The notes under the pieces: model-generated
Seen by the model: the letters and a program-made list of their open reading frames with translations, nothing else
Told to the model about the DNA's origin: nothing
Databases searched by the model: none
Assembly (NCBI GenBank): GCA_031472005.1
Contig: PZJY01000009.1
Coordinates: 1,736,001-1,800,000 of the forward strand
Direction: 5' to 3'
From: Tetracladium setigerum
Taxonomy: Eukaryota; Ascomycota; Leotiomycetes; Helotiales
Length of the DNA: 64,000 nucleotides
Translations under genes and position numbers: made by a program
Shown: positions 10,135 to 21,267 of the stretch, one piece after another
Numbering within the stretch: position 1 is the stretch's first letter
Layout of the letters: each line of letters opens with the position of its first letter

Positions 10135-11709
10135 CTATTGGCTTTGCACTCCTTCTGGAATTATGTGCTCCATCTGAATCTGTCGTAATGAGACAGGGCG
10201 AATAACCGGCCTTGACAGCTTCAGACGGCGTATGGCATCACCATGAGACTTGACACAAGCACCAGCATCTAGCAACTCCTTGACAATAACATGTCCTTGG
10301 CCGCAATGTCTCAGTGCTACGGAGTCCCAAGCCTGGGTCACGGCAGGTCGTAGGGTCAATTCCCATGTTCCTCTCCAGGTTATCACAGCAGGTCGCCCTC
10401 GCTCAGCACGCTGGTACCTGAAGAGCATCGCCAACCCCTTTTCTCCATTCCATATTTCCATTGTTTCAAGATTTGGCATTTTCATGGCCGCCGCTGCTGC
10501 TGCCTGTAGCATGCCATCCAACTCCGTCGAGCGCTCCTGTGGCACGAGTAGTGGTGAAGTCAGCGCAAGCCAAGTCAAGTTGGGCCACTTCCAGGAAAGT
10601 TCTCGAGCATCAAAAAAATCTCTAGCGTCCACTAGAAACGAAGCTGAGAGGTGTTCGAGCGTGAGACTGGCTTTAGCAATAGCGCGGCTAACGGAAGAAG
10701 ATGGTATCCGCATAGGATCACAGCCGAGATTGGCGTAACTAGTTGGGTACGTTTGATTGAAATTCTCGAAGAGTACGAGTCTCCGTAAACGATCGGAAGA
10801 GAGTAATTCAAAAAGAAGTCGTGAAGCTATTAAGAACAAGAGTATTAGCAGCCAATAGTATAACTGGAACATAGAAGTGGCGGAGAACGATGAACTGGCG
10901 CAGCGACACTCACATTGGTCCGTCCACTGCTGTTGAATATCTAACCATTCCCTCCAAGGCTCGTAATGAATTTCCTGGAGTCCAGGCAGGCGTGCAAACA
11001 TCTGTGCCAACGCGGCCGGCTTCCATCGTCGGCGGTTCTGTTGACGGAGGAGCACACCTGTTACTGCCGGGACTAATGGCAGTTGCTGCCACCACTGGCT
11101 TTCTTGTTCTTCATTATCAAACGGACCCTCGCCCATGATTTCTTCAAAGACTTTGTCGATAGCAAGAGAGGGGGGAATGGAATTTCGACTACCAGCAATC
11201 CATTCATGATGGTGGTCGCTAGCTTTGACTAGCATCGACTGCTCTGCACACCTATCGGAAGCAACATCAGGCTCAAAGGTCAGATATTTGAACCAATGCT
11301 CTGAGTCGCTGGGGGAGTAGACGCTGATATCTAACAACAAGCTACAGCCTGGTTCCCATAAGCTGAGTGTTGAGAAGAGATCTTGGAATGCTGTGGTGAT
11401 CAGGGCATTATCTGCGTTGCTTAGGCCCAGCAACTCTAGATCTTGAGGTTGACATTCGGTGCAATCGTACTCTTTGAGTTCCAAGCAAAGCCAAATGTAG
11501 CGCACGAGACTCCTATTGCGATGAACCATCGAACCAAATTGGGCGACGCGTGACGACGTCAGCTTGATCTGGGAGAAGTTATGCTGTTCGATAATCGTCT
11601 GCCACTCTCGTGACACTGTGGCGAAGTCAGCCAAGCTACAACCGTCCTGTAGCAAGGCTTCCAAGAAAAGAAGACGAAGCTCTGTGGGAAAGCAGTGCCA
11701 AGATATCAT
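10135..11709 (-). CDS. F-box protein, 495 aa after removal of an in-frame intron
   Basis: An uninterrupted 524-codon frame is present. It contains an 87-nt intron (10913-10827, GTGAGT...TTAATAG) whose length is a multiple of three. Splicing exons 11709-10914 and 10826-10135 gives 1488 nt, 495 residues. The intron would otherwise encode a spurious hydrophobic helix (LYYWLLILLFLIA). The N-terminus (FPTELRLLFLEALL...DFATVSREWQTII) is a classic fungal F-box. The middle and C-terminal parts contain LEHLSASFLVDARDFF, WPNLTWLALTSPLL and PNLETMEIWNG, the pattern of the large F-box family of Pezizomycotina whose C-terminal part measures leucine-rich-like hits. Its expected role is substrate recognition for an SCF ubiquitin ligase through Skp1; the substrate is unknown. 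Confidence 0.85.
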   Translation of the reverse strand: MISWHCFPTELRLLFLEALLQDGCSLADFATVSREWQTIIEQHNFSQIKLTSSRVAQFGSMVHRNRSLVRYIWLCLELKEYDCTECQPQDLELLGLSNADNALITTAFQDLFSTLSLWEPGCSLLLDISVYSPSDSEHWFKYLTFEPDVASDRCAEQSMLVKASDHHHEWIAGSRNSIPPSLAIDKVFEEIMGEGPFDNEEQESQWWQQLPLVPAVTGVLLRQQNRRRWKPAALAQMFARLPGLQEIHYEPWREWLDIQQQWTDQCECRCASSSFSATSMFQLYYWLLILLFLIASRLLFELLSSDRLRRLVLFENFNQTYPTSYANLGCDPMRIPSSSVSRAIAKASLTLEHLSASFLVDARDFFDARELSWKWPNLTWLALTSPLLVPQERSTELDGMLQAAAAAAMKMPNLETMEIWNGEKGLAMLFRYQRAERGRPAVITWRGTWELTLRPAVTQAWDSVALRHCGQGHVIVKELLDAGACVKSHGDAIRRLKLSRPVIRPVSLRQIQMEHIIPEGVQSQ

Positions 11710-13381
11710 CTTGGCTGCTGGTGCGCGTGTCTGTAGGTAGGTGTAGATTAAATTAAGGAGGGAGCTGTGGAAGAGGAGTATAAGTACCTAGGTAGCCGCC
11801 TCTGCTACCTGTACCAAGCTCGATTAGGCCTGTTACATCACCAGGCTCTAATGTAAAGTGTGATGGCCATCACCATCAGTTCATTAGAGTACGGGTTCAC
11901 GAGACCTTATATCAGGACAGGATCGGTCTAGGTATGGGCTTATGCCTCAATAAGCTCTACTTCTGAGGTTATATCCCGGCGGCGTGAACGCAGCAACCGA
12001 TTTATGCCTTAATAAGCTCTGCTTATAAGGTTTATAACCCAGCGGCGCGAAAGTATATGAATTTTTAAATAGTACAATTACTAGTAAATTCTTCTTCGTA
12101 GATTACTAAGCAGGTTTTTAGAGTTAACGAAGATTGGCGGTAAAGACTTTGTCATCAAATTACTTCGAAGTACCCTCCTACTGTCTCATACCCATGACAC
12201 AAATGCGCTTCTGAGGCTCATGGGCATTTGAGTTTGCACATCGCATTTGTTCCAAAACCGCATCCCTTCCAGACGTTCGTTGGCTTTAGGCTGTACCCAT
12301 CTATTATAGTCCAGGGTCTAAAACATCATTCTTCCTTTCTGCTACACATAATCGCTAACCTACCTACCTACCTATGCAAGAAAGTGTTGATAGTTCTCTA
12401 TCATATGCAGCCCTGCTTGAATGTTCTTGTTGATTTGCTCCCATGCCAAGATCTCGATCCTTTGCGCTGAACTTGCTTTCGCAACCCCGCCAAAACTTTG
12501 AAGAACGAGAATGATGGGAAACTACTTCATTTAAATACCTACCTATCTACTTGCCTTACCTATTGTCAATCTAGAATGTGGCGATCTCTTGAATATGTAC
12601 CCAAACATTCACTTCTATTTGCGCGAAGGATCACCACCACCAACCCAGGGGAAACCTGCGGACATACAGCCTGCATCCTTCGTCCCATGACGCACAAGCC
12701 AGATCCCTTCAACATCCCCCCTGGCATGGGACAGAAGGACACCTCCAATTCTTTCGCAAAGAAAGCAAGCTGTCCTCGCGATCTTCAACTCGTGAAGCCA
12801 GAAGGCGAATTCTTACTTATTCTTGAGTAGCAAGAGAGCTTGCTCCCAATATTGCCAAGGACCAAATATTCTGGACCAGGGGGGGAGAGTTAGGACCCAC
12901 GATTCTACCCCACAACCACGATCGAGAACGACGACGAGGCCACCTGCAACGACGCTTCGATCGCACGAAATCTGCTCCCCGAAGAGGCAGGGCATAAATG
13001 GATCGAAGACGGGACTCTTATACAGCAACGATAATCTGCAGAAGAAGGCAGATGTGAGCAGACTCTTTGATTATCAGCACCATTTCAGAGGGACTCTACG
13101 GATTATCTCCTTCGGAAATCGACGCCGCGACAAACGTCGTCCAATATTCTTACCACCATCACGCATGCCTTGAGGTATTGAATATTGGGCGATAGGTGTA
13201 TGCGCGCCCTCAAATTCACGACCGCATCTAAATCGCGACAGTGATATCCAGGCCGCAACACCATTGGCTTTTCGAGGCATTCTCCACACCAAATCAATTT
13301 CATACCACGATCGCTCTCTTCCTCAAACAACGCCCGAAGTAGAGCTTCTCTGCTGTCCTAGATTCAAACGCGCTTTCGAAG
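11710..13381. other. Intergenic region between divergent F-box and histidine kinase genes
   Basis: About 1.7 kb separating two divergently transcribed genes, so it should contain both promoters. It carries an imperfect 62-bp tandem duplication (11941-12051) and a run of CTAC repeats near 12358-12374. Open frames of 60-116 codons between 12228 and 13173 overlap on both strands and have no recognisable content. They may be upstream frames in the long leader of the kinase gene. Confidence 0.45.
11941..12051. repeat. Imperfect tandem duplication, about 62-bp spacing
   Basis: Copy 1 (11941-11988) and copy 2 (12003-12051) share TATGCC-TAATAAGCTCT, then CTTCTGAGG or CTTATAAGG, then CGGCG-GAA ends. 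Many of the differences are C/T or G/A changes. The surrounding 150 bases are AT-rich. This could be a weathered mobile-element end, but no coding trace supports that. Confidence 0.7.
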
Positions 13382-16300
13382 ATGAGTACGCTGCGAGAGG
13401 AGGGCAACGTTAGGACCCTCAAGTTGGCGAGAGGCAGTATGAGCACCAGCCCACAGATAGCCGGCAGCAAACCAAGGGGTTGGGCATCTCTTGAGAGAGG
13501 CAACATGCCAGAAAGTCCAGATGCAAAAGTCAAGTCCGCAGGGATGCAAATTTTGGGGACCGTTGGAGTTATTGAATTCTTGGAATTGGATGAACGGCCG
13601 ACTTTCCTCATTGATCTGGCCAACCCCACCAACTTTATACCTGGAGGCTCTCTTCAAATAATGTTCGCCAACGCTCAACTACGAGCGAGCGAGTCCATAA
13701 TGGAAATGATAGCTGGCAAAGCAAACTTGAACAGTCCAAGTACTGCCGTTACGAATGACTTCCTGAGTTTAAGGGGTGGGCCCTTTCATATGTCAAGAAC
13801 AATGAAGCTCTGGACGTTTCGCTACCTTCATTCAATTACGCAGGAGTTAATTGGACGTGTAGTACTTTGAGAAGGAGGCTCAGAATTATCAGCGGAACCG
13901 TAAGCACTTTTGGTATAACAGCATTGGGTTCATCCTCTACTGGAACAGTAAGCGCTTCGTCGCATCCGCTGAATCAAGGCCGTGGTCCTTCAACCGCCGC
14001 AATACCATCGCACTCCGTGGGCGGCCAGATCCATGAACCCATGGATTATTTTGGTGAGGATCCTGTGGCAGACTCTTCCAGTTCTAGCATCACTCTTGGT
14101 CCATCGACAACCACTAGCTCTGACGATTCGCCACGTTCAAAATATCCATCACAAGCTATGATGACACCCTCAGAAACGGCTTTGACATCTGAAAATCTAA
14201 GGGCTCGGTTCAATGAACCTCAAAGCTTCGACTGGACGCGGCTTCCAATGTCTGCCGCCCTCCCACGACATATCCAGTTTGCGAGGAGTGTCGACTGGTC
14301 TAAGACAGCTCTTGGCCCCATGGAGAATTGGAGTTTTGATCTGCGGGCAATGTGCAACCTGATTATGGCTAGCCCTCACCCGTGTGCAATGTATTGGGGA
14401 CCAGAGTTGGTAACCATTTACAACGAGGCGTAAGTTTACATTCCTATCCTTAGATCTATTCTAATACGTTTTCTTCAAGTTATATCTTACTGGCGGGCCA
14501 GAACCATCCAAGATTAATGGGCATGAGGTATGAAGATGCATGGAGCGAGATCTGGCCAGAGATAGAAGATGTTTTCATTAGTGCTGTTCAGTATGGACAA
14601 GCTACAATGAAGGATGATGATGGCCTGTTCGTCCGACGCAATGGATTTCTCGAAGAGACATATTTTTCATGGTCTATTATACCATTAATTGGAGAAGACG
14701 GCACCGTTGTTGGAACTTACAACCCAGCATTCGACAAAACTCGCAGGAAGATCACTGAACGGAGAATGCTTACATTAAGAGAGGTTGGCGAAAAGACCGC
14801 TGCTGCGAAGGAAGTCAAGAGCTTTTGGGGTCAGGTGATCAAAGGATTAGAATATAACGGTAACTCGAGCCCATTTGTCCCAGTTCTCACCGTGAGGTTG
14901 GTATTCTATCAATCATGGTTACTGATTTTATTGTAGAACATGATGTGCCGTTCTGCTTCTTGTACTCGGTAGCCGAGGATTCTGATAGTGACGTCGCTTC
15001 AATTCACTCAGGATCCCTCGGAATAGCCCCGCAAGTCACACTGGAAGGGACTCTTGGGGTTCCAGAGGGTCATCGCGCGGCTGTAAGTCCACTCGACCTG
15101 AAAGCTAGCGATGAAGGCTTCGCACCTTATCTGCGAGAAGCTATGAAGACAAATAGACCGGTCGTGATTACGACGGAGGATGGAACTCTGTCCTCTGAGC
15201 TGATCGAGGGGCTAGAATGGAGAGGATTTGGCGACAAATGCAGAGCTGCTGTAATTTGTCCTATCCACCCAACAACGGGGGATTCGATTCTTGGATTTCT
15301 CGTTATGGGAGTAAATCCTAGACGGCCGTATGACGATGACTACAGTCTTTTCATCCAACTTTTGAGCCGGCAGCTTGCTACCAGCATGGCTAGTGTAGTC
15401 CTTTTTGAGGATGAAATCAAAAGAGGTCAGCGAGAAGCTCGTCTGGCCGCAATGGATCGCCAAGAGCTTTCGAAACAACTGGATTTGCGAACGCAAGAAG
15501 CACAAGAGAGTGAAACTAAGTTTACTCGGATGGCCGAATTTGCACCTGTTGGGATGTTCATTGCTGACTCAGCGGGAACTATCACATATAGCAATGATAC
15601 TTGGTGGTACGAAGTTCCTCTATTGAGATCCCGAAGACAATGCTAACTTTCTGGTAGGGAGATATCTCGCCACCCGAGAAGCCATGATTCAGTCCACACA
15701 TGGATGAAAAGTATCAAGGATGAGGATCGAGAAGGCGTACAGCAGGTTTGGGCAGACTTGGTTGACAAAAAGACGGCAATTACCCATTCATTCCGATTCA
15801 AGACTCCCTGGCAAGATCCGCACGGCCACCAAGGAGATACTTGGGTTCTCATGAGTGCGTATCCCGAACGCCATGTGGATGGCACTTTGAAGAGCGTCTT
15901 TGGTAGTATTACCAATATCAGCCAGCAAAAATGGGCCGAAGGATTCCAAAAACGCCGGATGGAGGAGGCCATGGAGATGAAAAGACAGCAGGAGAATTTC
16001 ATCGATATGACGTCTCATGAAATGCGTAATCCATTATCGGCCATCCTCCAATGTAGCGATGAGATTACCTCCTCATTAACCGAATATCGCTCCGGCGAGG
16101 ATAGATCTAGTATCACTGACAAGCTTGCTGAAATTTTGGAAGGAAGTGTTGATGCTGCCCAGACAATTGCGCTGTGTGCTCAGCACCAGAAACGTATAGT
16201 TGGTATGTATCCCGCTCTTTCTAGCTTGTCTTTCAGGCTGCTGAACTTCTCAAGAATTCATGACTAAAATCGGCCGATAGATGATATCCTCACGTTGTCG

Positions 16301-17796
16301 AAACTCGACTCAGCACTTCTTGTAGTCACTCCTGTTGCGGTACAACCAATTGCTGTGGTCCAACGTGCACTAAAAATGTTCGAGGGAGAGCTCGAAAGCA
16401 ACGACATTGCCATGGAATTCAGAATTGACGCGACTTACTTGGATTTGAAAATTGACTGGGTGAAGCTCGATCCATCTCGACTTCTACAAGTCCTGATCAA
16501 CCTTACAACAAATGCTATCAAGTTCACCCATGGCCAAGACAAGCGAACGATTGTGGTCAGTATTGGGGCTAGCAGGGAGCGCCCTACCGGGCACCATGCG
16601 GAAGTCTCTTACTTTCCCAGCCGATCAAAGCAAAAGGATATTACCAGCACTTCAGATTGGGGTGATGGCGATGTCGTCTATTTGATGTTTTCGGTTCAGG
16701 ATACTGGGAGGGGCTTGGGTGAGAGTGAAAAAGCACTCCTCTTTCAGAGATTCAGACAAGCTTCTCCTCGCACACATGTTCAGTACGGCGGCTCTGGTCT
16801 AGGGCTGTTCATAAGCAGAGAATTGACTGAGCTACAAGGTACGTGCATTTCTTGTTCGGTGCTTCCATAAATTTGATCCGATCTTGGGCTGGCTTGTGAA
16901 GGGCATACCTCGAAATATCTTGAGCAAGCTAACTTCATATAGGTGGTGAAATTGGCGTGGCATCTGAACGCGGCATCGGGAGCACATTCGCATTCTACAT
17001 CAAAGCCCGTAGCGTAGACGGCATTTCCCAAGATACGCCCATCGCCAACGCAATCAATTCCCTCCGCCGCAGCGCATCCATCACCTCCGTTACAGTCGAA
17101 AGCCGCAAAAACTCCGCCGGCAGACCCGTCTTCCGCACCAACGACTCCTCATCCAAAAGCTCCCCTCCCCGACCCTCAACCATGGACAAGCTCCCCTCCC
17201 CCAACGAAGCACTAACCTCACCCCAACCCATCGTAACCCTCGATCACACGCAAATCACCATTCTCATCGTCGAAGACAACACCGTCAACCAACGCGTCCT
17301 CCAAAAACAGCTCAAAAACCTCGGTTTCAAAACCTCCGTCGCAAACCACGGCGGCGAAGCACTCGACATCATCAAGCAATCCAATTTCTGGCTCGGCAAT
17401 GAACACACCGGCTCGGACCTCTCACTCATCCTAATGGATATTGAAATGCCCATCATGGACGGCCTAACCTGTGCGCGCACCATTCGGGATTTCGAGACCG
17501 ATGGCACCATTGTGAGACATGTGCCCATTGTGGCCGTGACGGCGAATGCAAGATTAGAGCAGATTGAGACAGCCATTTCGGCTGGTATGGATGATGTGGT
17601 GTCGAAACCTTTTAGGATTAAGGATTTGATTCCTAAGATTGAGGAGTTGGTGAGCAAGAAGACGCCGGTGAGACCGACCACGTTGTCGAGCTTGCCTGAG
17701 TTGGCCGAGGTAGCTGAGGTGGCCGCGGTGGAGGCTAAGACTTCGGGTGGGGATATATCGAAGGAAGTTAAGGGAGAGGAGAATAGACAGATTTGA
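13382..17796 (+). CDS. Hybrid histidine kinase (PAS-PAS-GAF-PAS-HisKA-HATPase-REC), one apparent 1-base frameshift
   Basis: Six exons fit: 13382-14429, 14480-14859, 14937-15606, 15658-16202, 16281-16838 and 16943-17796. The protein would be about 1351 residues. In order it shows an N-terminal PAS-like segment (GVIEFLELDERPTFLIDL, about 60-130), a second PAS-like domain (CAMYWGPELVTIYNEAY, about 325-465), a GAF-like region (about 490-690), a third PAS (EFAPVGMFIADSAGTITYSN, about 700-800), the H-box with the phosphoacceptor His (MTSHEMRNPLSAI, about residue 819), ATPase N- and G-boxes (VLINLTTNAIKFTH, DTGRGLG, GGSGLGLFISREL) and a C-terminal receiver (ILIVEDNTVNQRVL, phosphoacceptor Asp in LILMDIEMPIMDG at about 1235, Lys in VVSKPF). 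It would sense a signal and pass phosphate to an Hpt protein such as Ypd1. There is no transmembrane segment, so it is probably cytosolic. Near 13764 the frame changes (CTGAG where CTGGAG is expected). The exons total 4055 nt, one short of 1352 codons. Confidence 0.88.
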
Positions 17797-18300
17797 TATT
17801 ATACGTACGTATACCTGGCTGGTTTGTTTCGCTGTTGCTATGGTAGATAAGTGAACGGAAAAGACGATAGAAAGAAGGTCACTTTGGGGAAAGGAGGCTA
17901 GTACATAAGGGGAGAGGCGTTCTTCATCTCAATGGCGTTACTTGTTGTGTTACATATAGGAAGCTAAAGCTGTAGCATTCGGAAGGAAAGTAAGGTGGAA
18001 TTAGATACCCAAGATTTCTTTTCTGCAATATCCGGTCTTCGAGGCTAGGAGGAAGGGGGCTGCTCTTGGTAGATTGGTCGTATTCATGTGTGCCTGATTC
18101 ACAGCAATCGTTACAATCATCATACTGAAATAGTTGGTGTACTCTACTGTAGCCAGTGCCACCAATAAATTATTTTGGTTTCATAATTCATTCCATTGCG
18201 TGTTGCAATCCCGTTTCTAGAGTTTTCCTCTCACTCCTTCGTGAATTTCCTTCTTGACCCTCCTTGCCGTTTCCCGGACTTTCCTGTATCGGGGGCAAGT
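17797..18300. other. Intergenic region between convergent genes
   Basis: Shared 3' flank of the histidine kinase (plus) and the DsbA-like gene (minus). A minus-strand frame at 18293-18188 could be read as an alternative last exon of the DsbA-like gene, but the 18301-18324 exon is much better. No other feature is seen. Confidence 0.45.
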
Positions 18301-19385
18301 CAAACGATATTCTTCTCCAGCCACTAGACACCACCAATTCATTAGCAAACATCCTCAGCGACTCAACGGATAAGCAGTTAAGAAATATAAATCTGCAAAG
18401 AGGAAGCTCACCTCCTCCCACTGACTTCCCGTCCAGCCACTACTAATACTATTCTCCACAACGCCATTGAACACCACCGTTGGCGTAACATGAACACCTT
18501 GTGTACGATTGACTTTAACCAACACCTTGAGATCATTGGTAACGCCATTTCCAGTGTTCAAACTGCCGTCTGCGGCAGGCTTGTCGCTTATCTTGAGGAG
18601 ATTGAAGATCTCGGATTCGGAGACGCCGGTGCTGGATGCCGCGAGAGCGGACAGGCGGGTGTAGGTTTGGTTACGGGTTTCGTTGACGACTGTGAAAGGC
18701 AAGGGAGGAGGTGAGCAAATTTTGATTCAAGTATACGGAACCAGTAATGGAATATTGTTGTTGAGGATGTTCGTTGTGGGAAAGGGACGGAAATTTCAGG
18801 AGTGCCTACCATTGACATCGTAGTACGACTTTGCATCAAGGAACAAGGCCTATTGTTTTTGGCATTAGCACATAAGCTCAAGATGGACTAGAGGGAAATA
18901 TGTATAAATGCATACATTGCTAAATTCCCAGAAGCTCTCCGGTTTCAACTTCAACACTGCAACTGCGGCTTCGTGAACAAGGGTGGAACTTGGATGCCAT
19001 GGTTGGATTTGTTGACGGAAGATAAGCTGGACTTGCTGTTTCGATTAATATGAAATTAGTAAGGTATTTAATATTTTGCTAGCGATGTGATTGTTTGAGA
19101 GTATTTCCGGCCCTTCCATGATGAGAGAGAAACACCAGGTCCGCATTCTCATGGTGAAAAGGCTGAGGTGTCTGAATATTTGGCTTGACTTACGGAAGAG
19201 TACTTTTCCTTGAGAACGGGTACTACATGGTTGTAGAGTGTATTGAACAGCTTGGCAGAGTAAGGACACACATAGTCAAGGTAGAGGTCGAGTGTGTGAA
19301 GAGCTGGTACTGCGGTAGTGGAGAGAGTTGCACCGGAACTCAGAGCGACGAGACGCTGGCCGGCGAATTTGGGTGCGAGTGTCAT
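18301..19385 (-). CDS. DsbA-like thioredoxin-fold protein, 217 aa
   Basis: Five exons on the minus strand (19385-19194, 19035-18916, 18849-18810, 18689-18412, 18324-18301) total 654 nt, 217 residues. The last exon is only 24 nt and encodes WLEKNIV plus stop. I place it there because it completes the usual ending WEEWLEKN of this family after a clean acceptor. The protein starts MTLAPKFAG and has a beta strand followed by the active-site-like CPYS at residues 40-43 (one Cys only). It continues with IFRQQIQPWHPSSTLVHEA, WEFSNALF, NVVNETRNQTY and GVHVTPTVVFNG, the cis-proline motif of DsbA/FrnE-like oxidoreductases. Having a single cysteine (CxxS) argues for a monothiol or non-oxidase role. No signal peptide is visible, so the cytosol is likely. 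Function in fungi is largely unknown. Confidence 0.88.
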
Positions 19386-20477
19386 TTTTTGAGAATTGAT
19401 GTGTTTGAGTTGAAGTTTTGAATTATTAGAGAATGGAAGTCTTGGAGATATAAATGGAGGGCAGGAGAGGAATGTGAAATTTATAGAACGAAAGCGGTAG
19501 CTGAGCGGGGAGCTTACTGAGCACTCTTCCGTGCTCCTTCTCAACGTGACGTGATGTGGGGTTCGATAAGGGAGTCTCGACTCTTGGACAGCTTTATCAC
19601 CACGTGACGTCCGGCAGATGTTCAAAAGAACGAAATGCAACAAATCCCATAAAAAGACGGTTACATTGACCAATCATGAATAGGGGAGGTATTACGGAGG
19701 CACTTGCACGGCATTTTCGTGTTTGGTGGAGTATTGTGCTGGATTTGTGAACATTACACATGGACGTGCAACCAAAAAAAAGTACGAGTACAAAGAGGAA
19801 CGGAAATACGAGAGTGAGGACGCTAGGATGAATATTGGGGATTTGTGGTGGGTGTTGGTTCTGCTGTGACGGGAGGGACATGGAACGGGGCGAATCAGCG
19901 GTTGGCTGATTGGATTTGGTCGTTTGTGACTGTCTGGGTAGAGTGTACGAAGTATACGTACTATGGTCACAATCGCAATCGTCATTCTTCATTCCGGAAT
20001 AATCATAAGTAAGATGTCTTCAAGTGTACAGCCAGCCCTCTCACAAGAACAAGCAACATTCTCCATATCCAGAGTTGGACGTTTGTTTTGCGGATGGTTG
20101 GCTCTCTTGCTTTTTAGTCCAAGCGATTAAGAATTGTTGAATGCAATTTCCATGGGGAAGCAAGTAGAGATATGATCCAGTGGCCGCTTATCGGTCGACA
20201 GTCAACTCGGCGAAGCTGCGGTAACTAACGTACCTTCGTGTTGATATAAACATCGAAAACTGCAGTCTCCTATATCCTAAACACTTATCGGGCGTTCCGT
20301 AGATATGACAAGATTGGAAAGAATAGGCTTTTTTATACATCCTGATTAACATTAAGAATTCGAGACTTGTAATGACCAAAAGGGAAAACCTTCGCAACGC
20401 TCGCTATGCATGATATCCAAACTAGATACACATCCAAACCCATCCAATATATGTACTGTACAAGGCAAACAATATAC
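19386..20477. other. Intergenic region, promoter of the DsbA-like gene
   Basis: About 1.1 kb between two minus-strand genes. The part nearest 19386 should be the promoter and leader of the DsbA-like gene (a CACGTGACG motif lies at about 19590-19606 in the plus sequence). The rest is the 3' flank of the PX gene. No coding signal. Confidence 0.45.
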
Positions 20478-21267
20478 TCATGAGAACAAGAATTCCTTGA
20501 GAACCGGCGATCCAGAAAACTCCGGATTGAGTAGTATGAACCTGCCAGCCGTTAGAAAACATGTCCGTAGATATGTCAATAACAGGACATACAGTAAGAA
20601 GTGTTGTAATCCCACTCGCCTATTCTCCAAAAACTTCGGGCGAAACTTGGAGAAGGTGCTCTTCGGTGGTAATTCTGGCATTGCCGCAATTGAGTTCGGA
20701 AAGGTCTGCAGAAGCTTGTCCCTCAGCTCATCAAACTCCGAGTACCGTTTTCGAAGACGCATAGGGCTGCCCTGTTTCAAAAACATTAGCATCCATCCCA
20801 ACCTCAATCTCAATCCCAAACCGCTAGACAAGACCAACATACACCCATAATCTCCACCGTGATGTTCCAGACGACAAATGCGCCAATGCCAGTTCGACTG
20901 CCGCCTATTTTGACATGGTCTTCGATATATACGCTCTTCGCCCAGCACGCTTTGTTCCTCGAGTCCGCATCGCCACCGTCATCGTCGGTGTTGTCTTGTA
21001 AGGTTATGCCACCAACGGTCATGGACTCCACCGAGATATTCGAGACGGATCGTGAGTGCGAGTGTGTCCAGTACGGCGGGGATGTTACATGAGCGAGGGG
21101 GCCTCGTCTTCGCTGGTGGTGGTTGGTGATGGCTCTGTCGGCGCTGAAGTTGGGGATTTGGCATCTAAGGCATATTGCTTGGTTGATGTGCCAGAAAGCC
21201 GTGTTGACCCATTATTATTTGTGTGGCCATTATTGCTGACAATGCTTTGTGTTCCGTTGGACTCCAT
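20478..21267 (-). CDS. YPT35: PX-domain protein of the Ypt35 type (one apparent 1-base frameshift)
   Basis: Three exons on the minus strand (21267-20843, 20771-20593, 20541-20478). The N-terminal 60 residues are Ser/Thr/Asn-rich. Then come the conserved PPYWTHSHSRS and SVYIEDHVKIGGSRTGIGAF motifs and a PX domain with RKRYSEFDELRDKLLQTFP and MPELPPKSTFSKFRPKFL. The end is LLNPEFSGSPVLKEFLF, the typical Ypt35 terminus. PX domains bind phosphatidylinositol 3-phosphate. Yeast Ypt35 sits on endosomes and vacuoles and recruits Vps13 to contact sites. The frame breaks at the five-G run 21097-21101 (plus strand), just before PPYW. The exons total 668 nt, one short of 223 codons (222 residues). I found no GT-AG pair that would bridge the shift, so a lost base is the best explanation. 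Confidence 0.82.

Noticed and set aside
12498..13173. Frames of 110-116 codons upstream of the histidine kinase
   Set aside because: They overlap frames on both strands and have no motifs or splice link to the kinase; more likely leader sequence.
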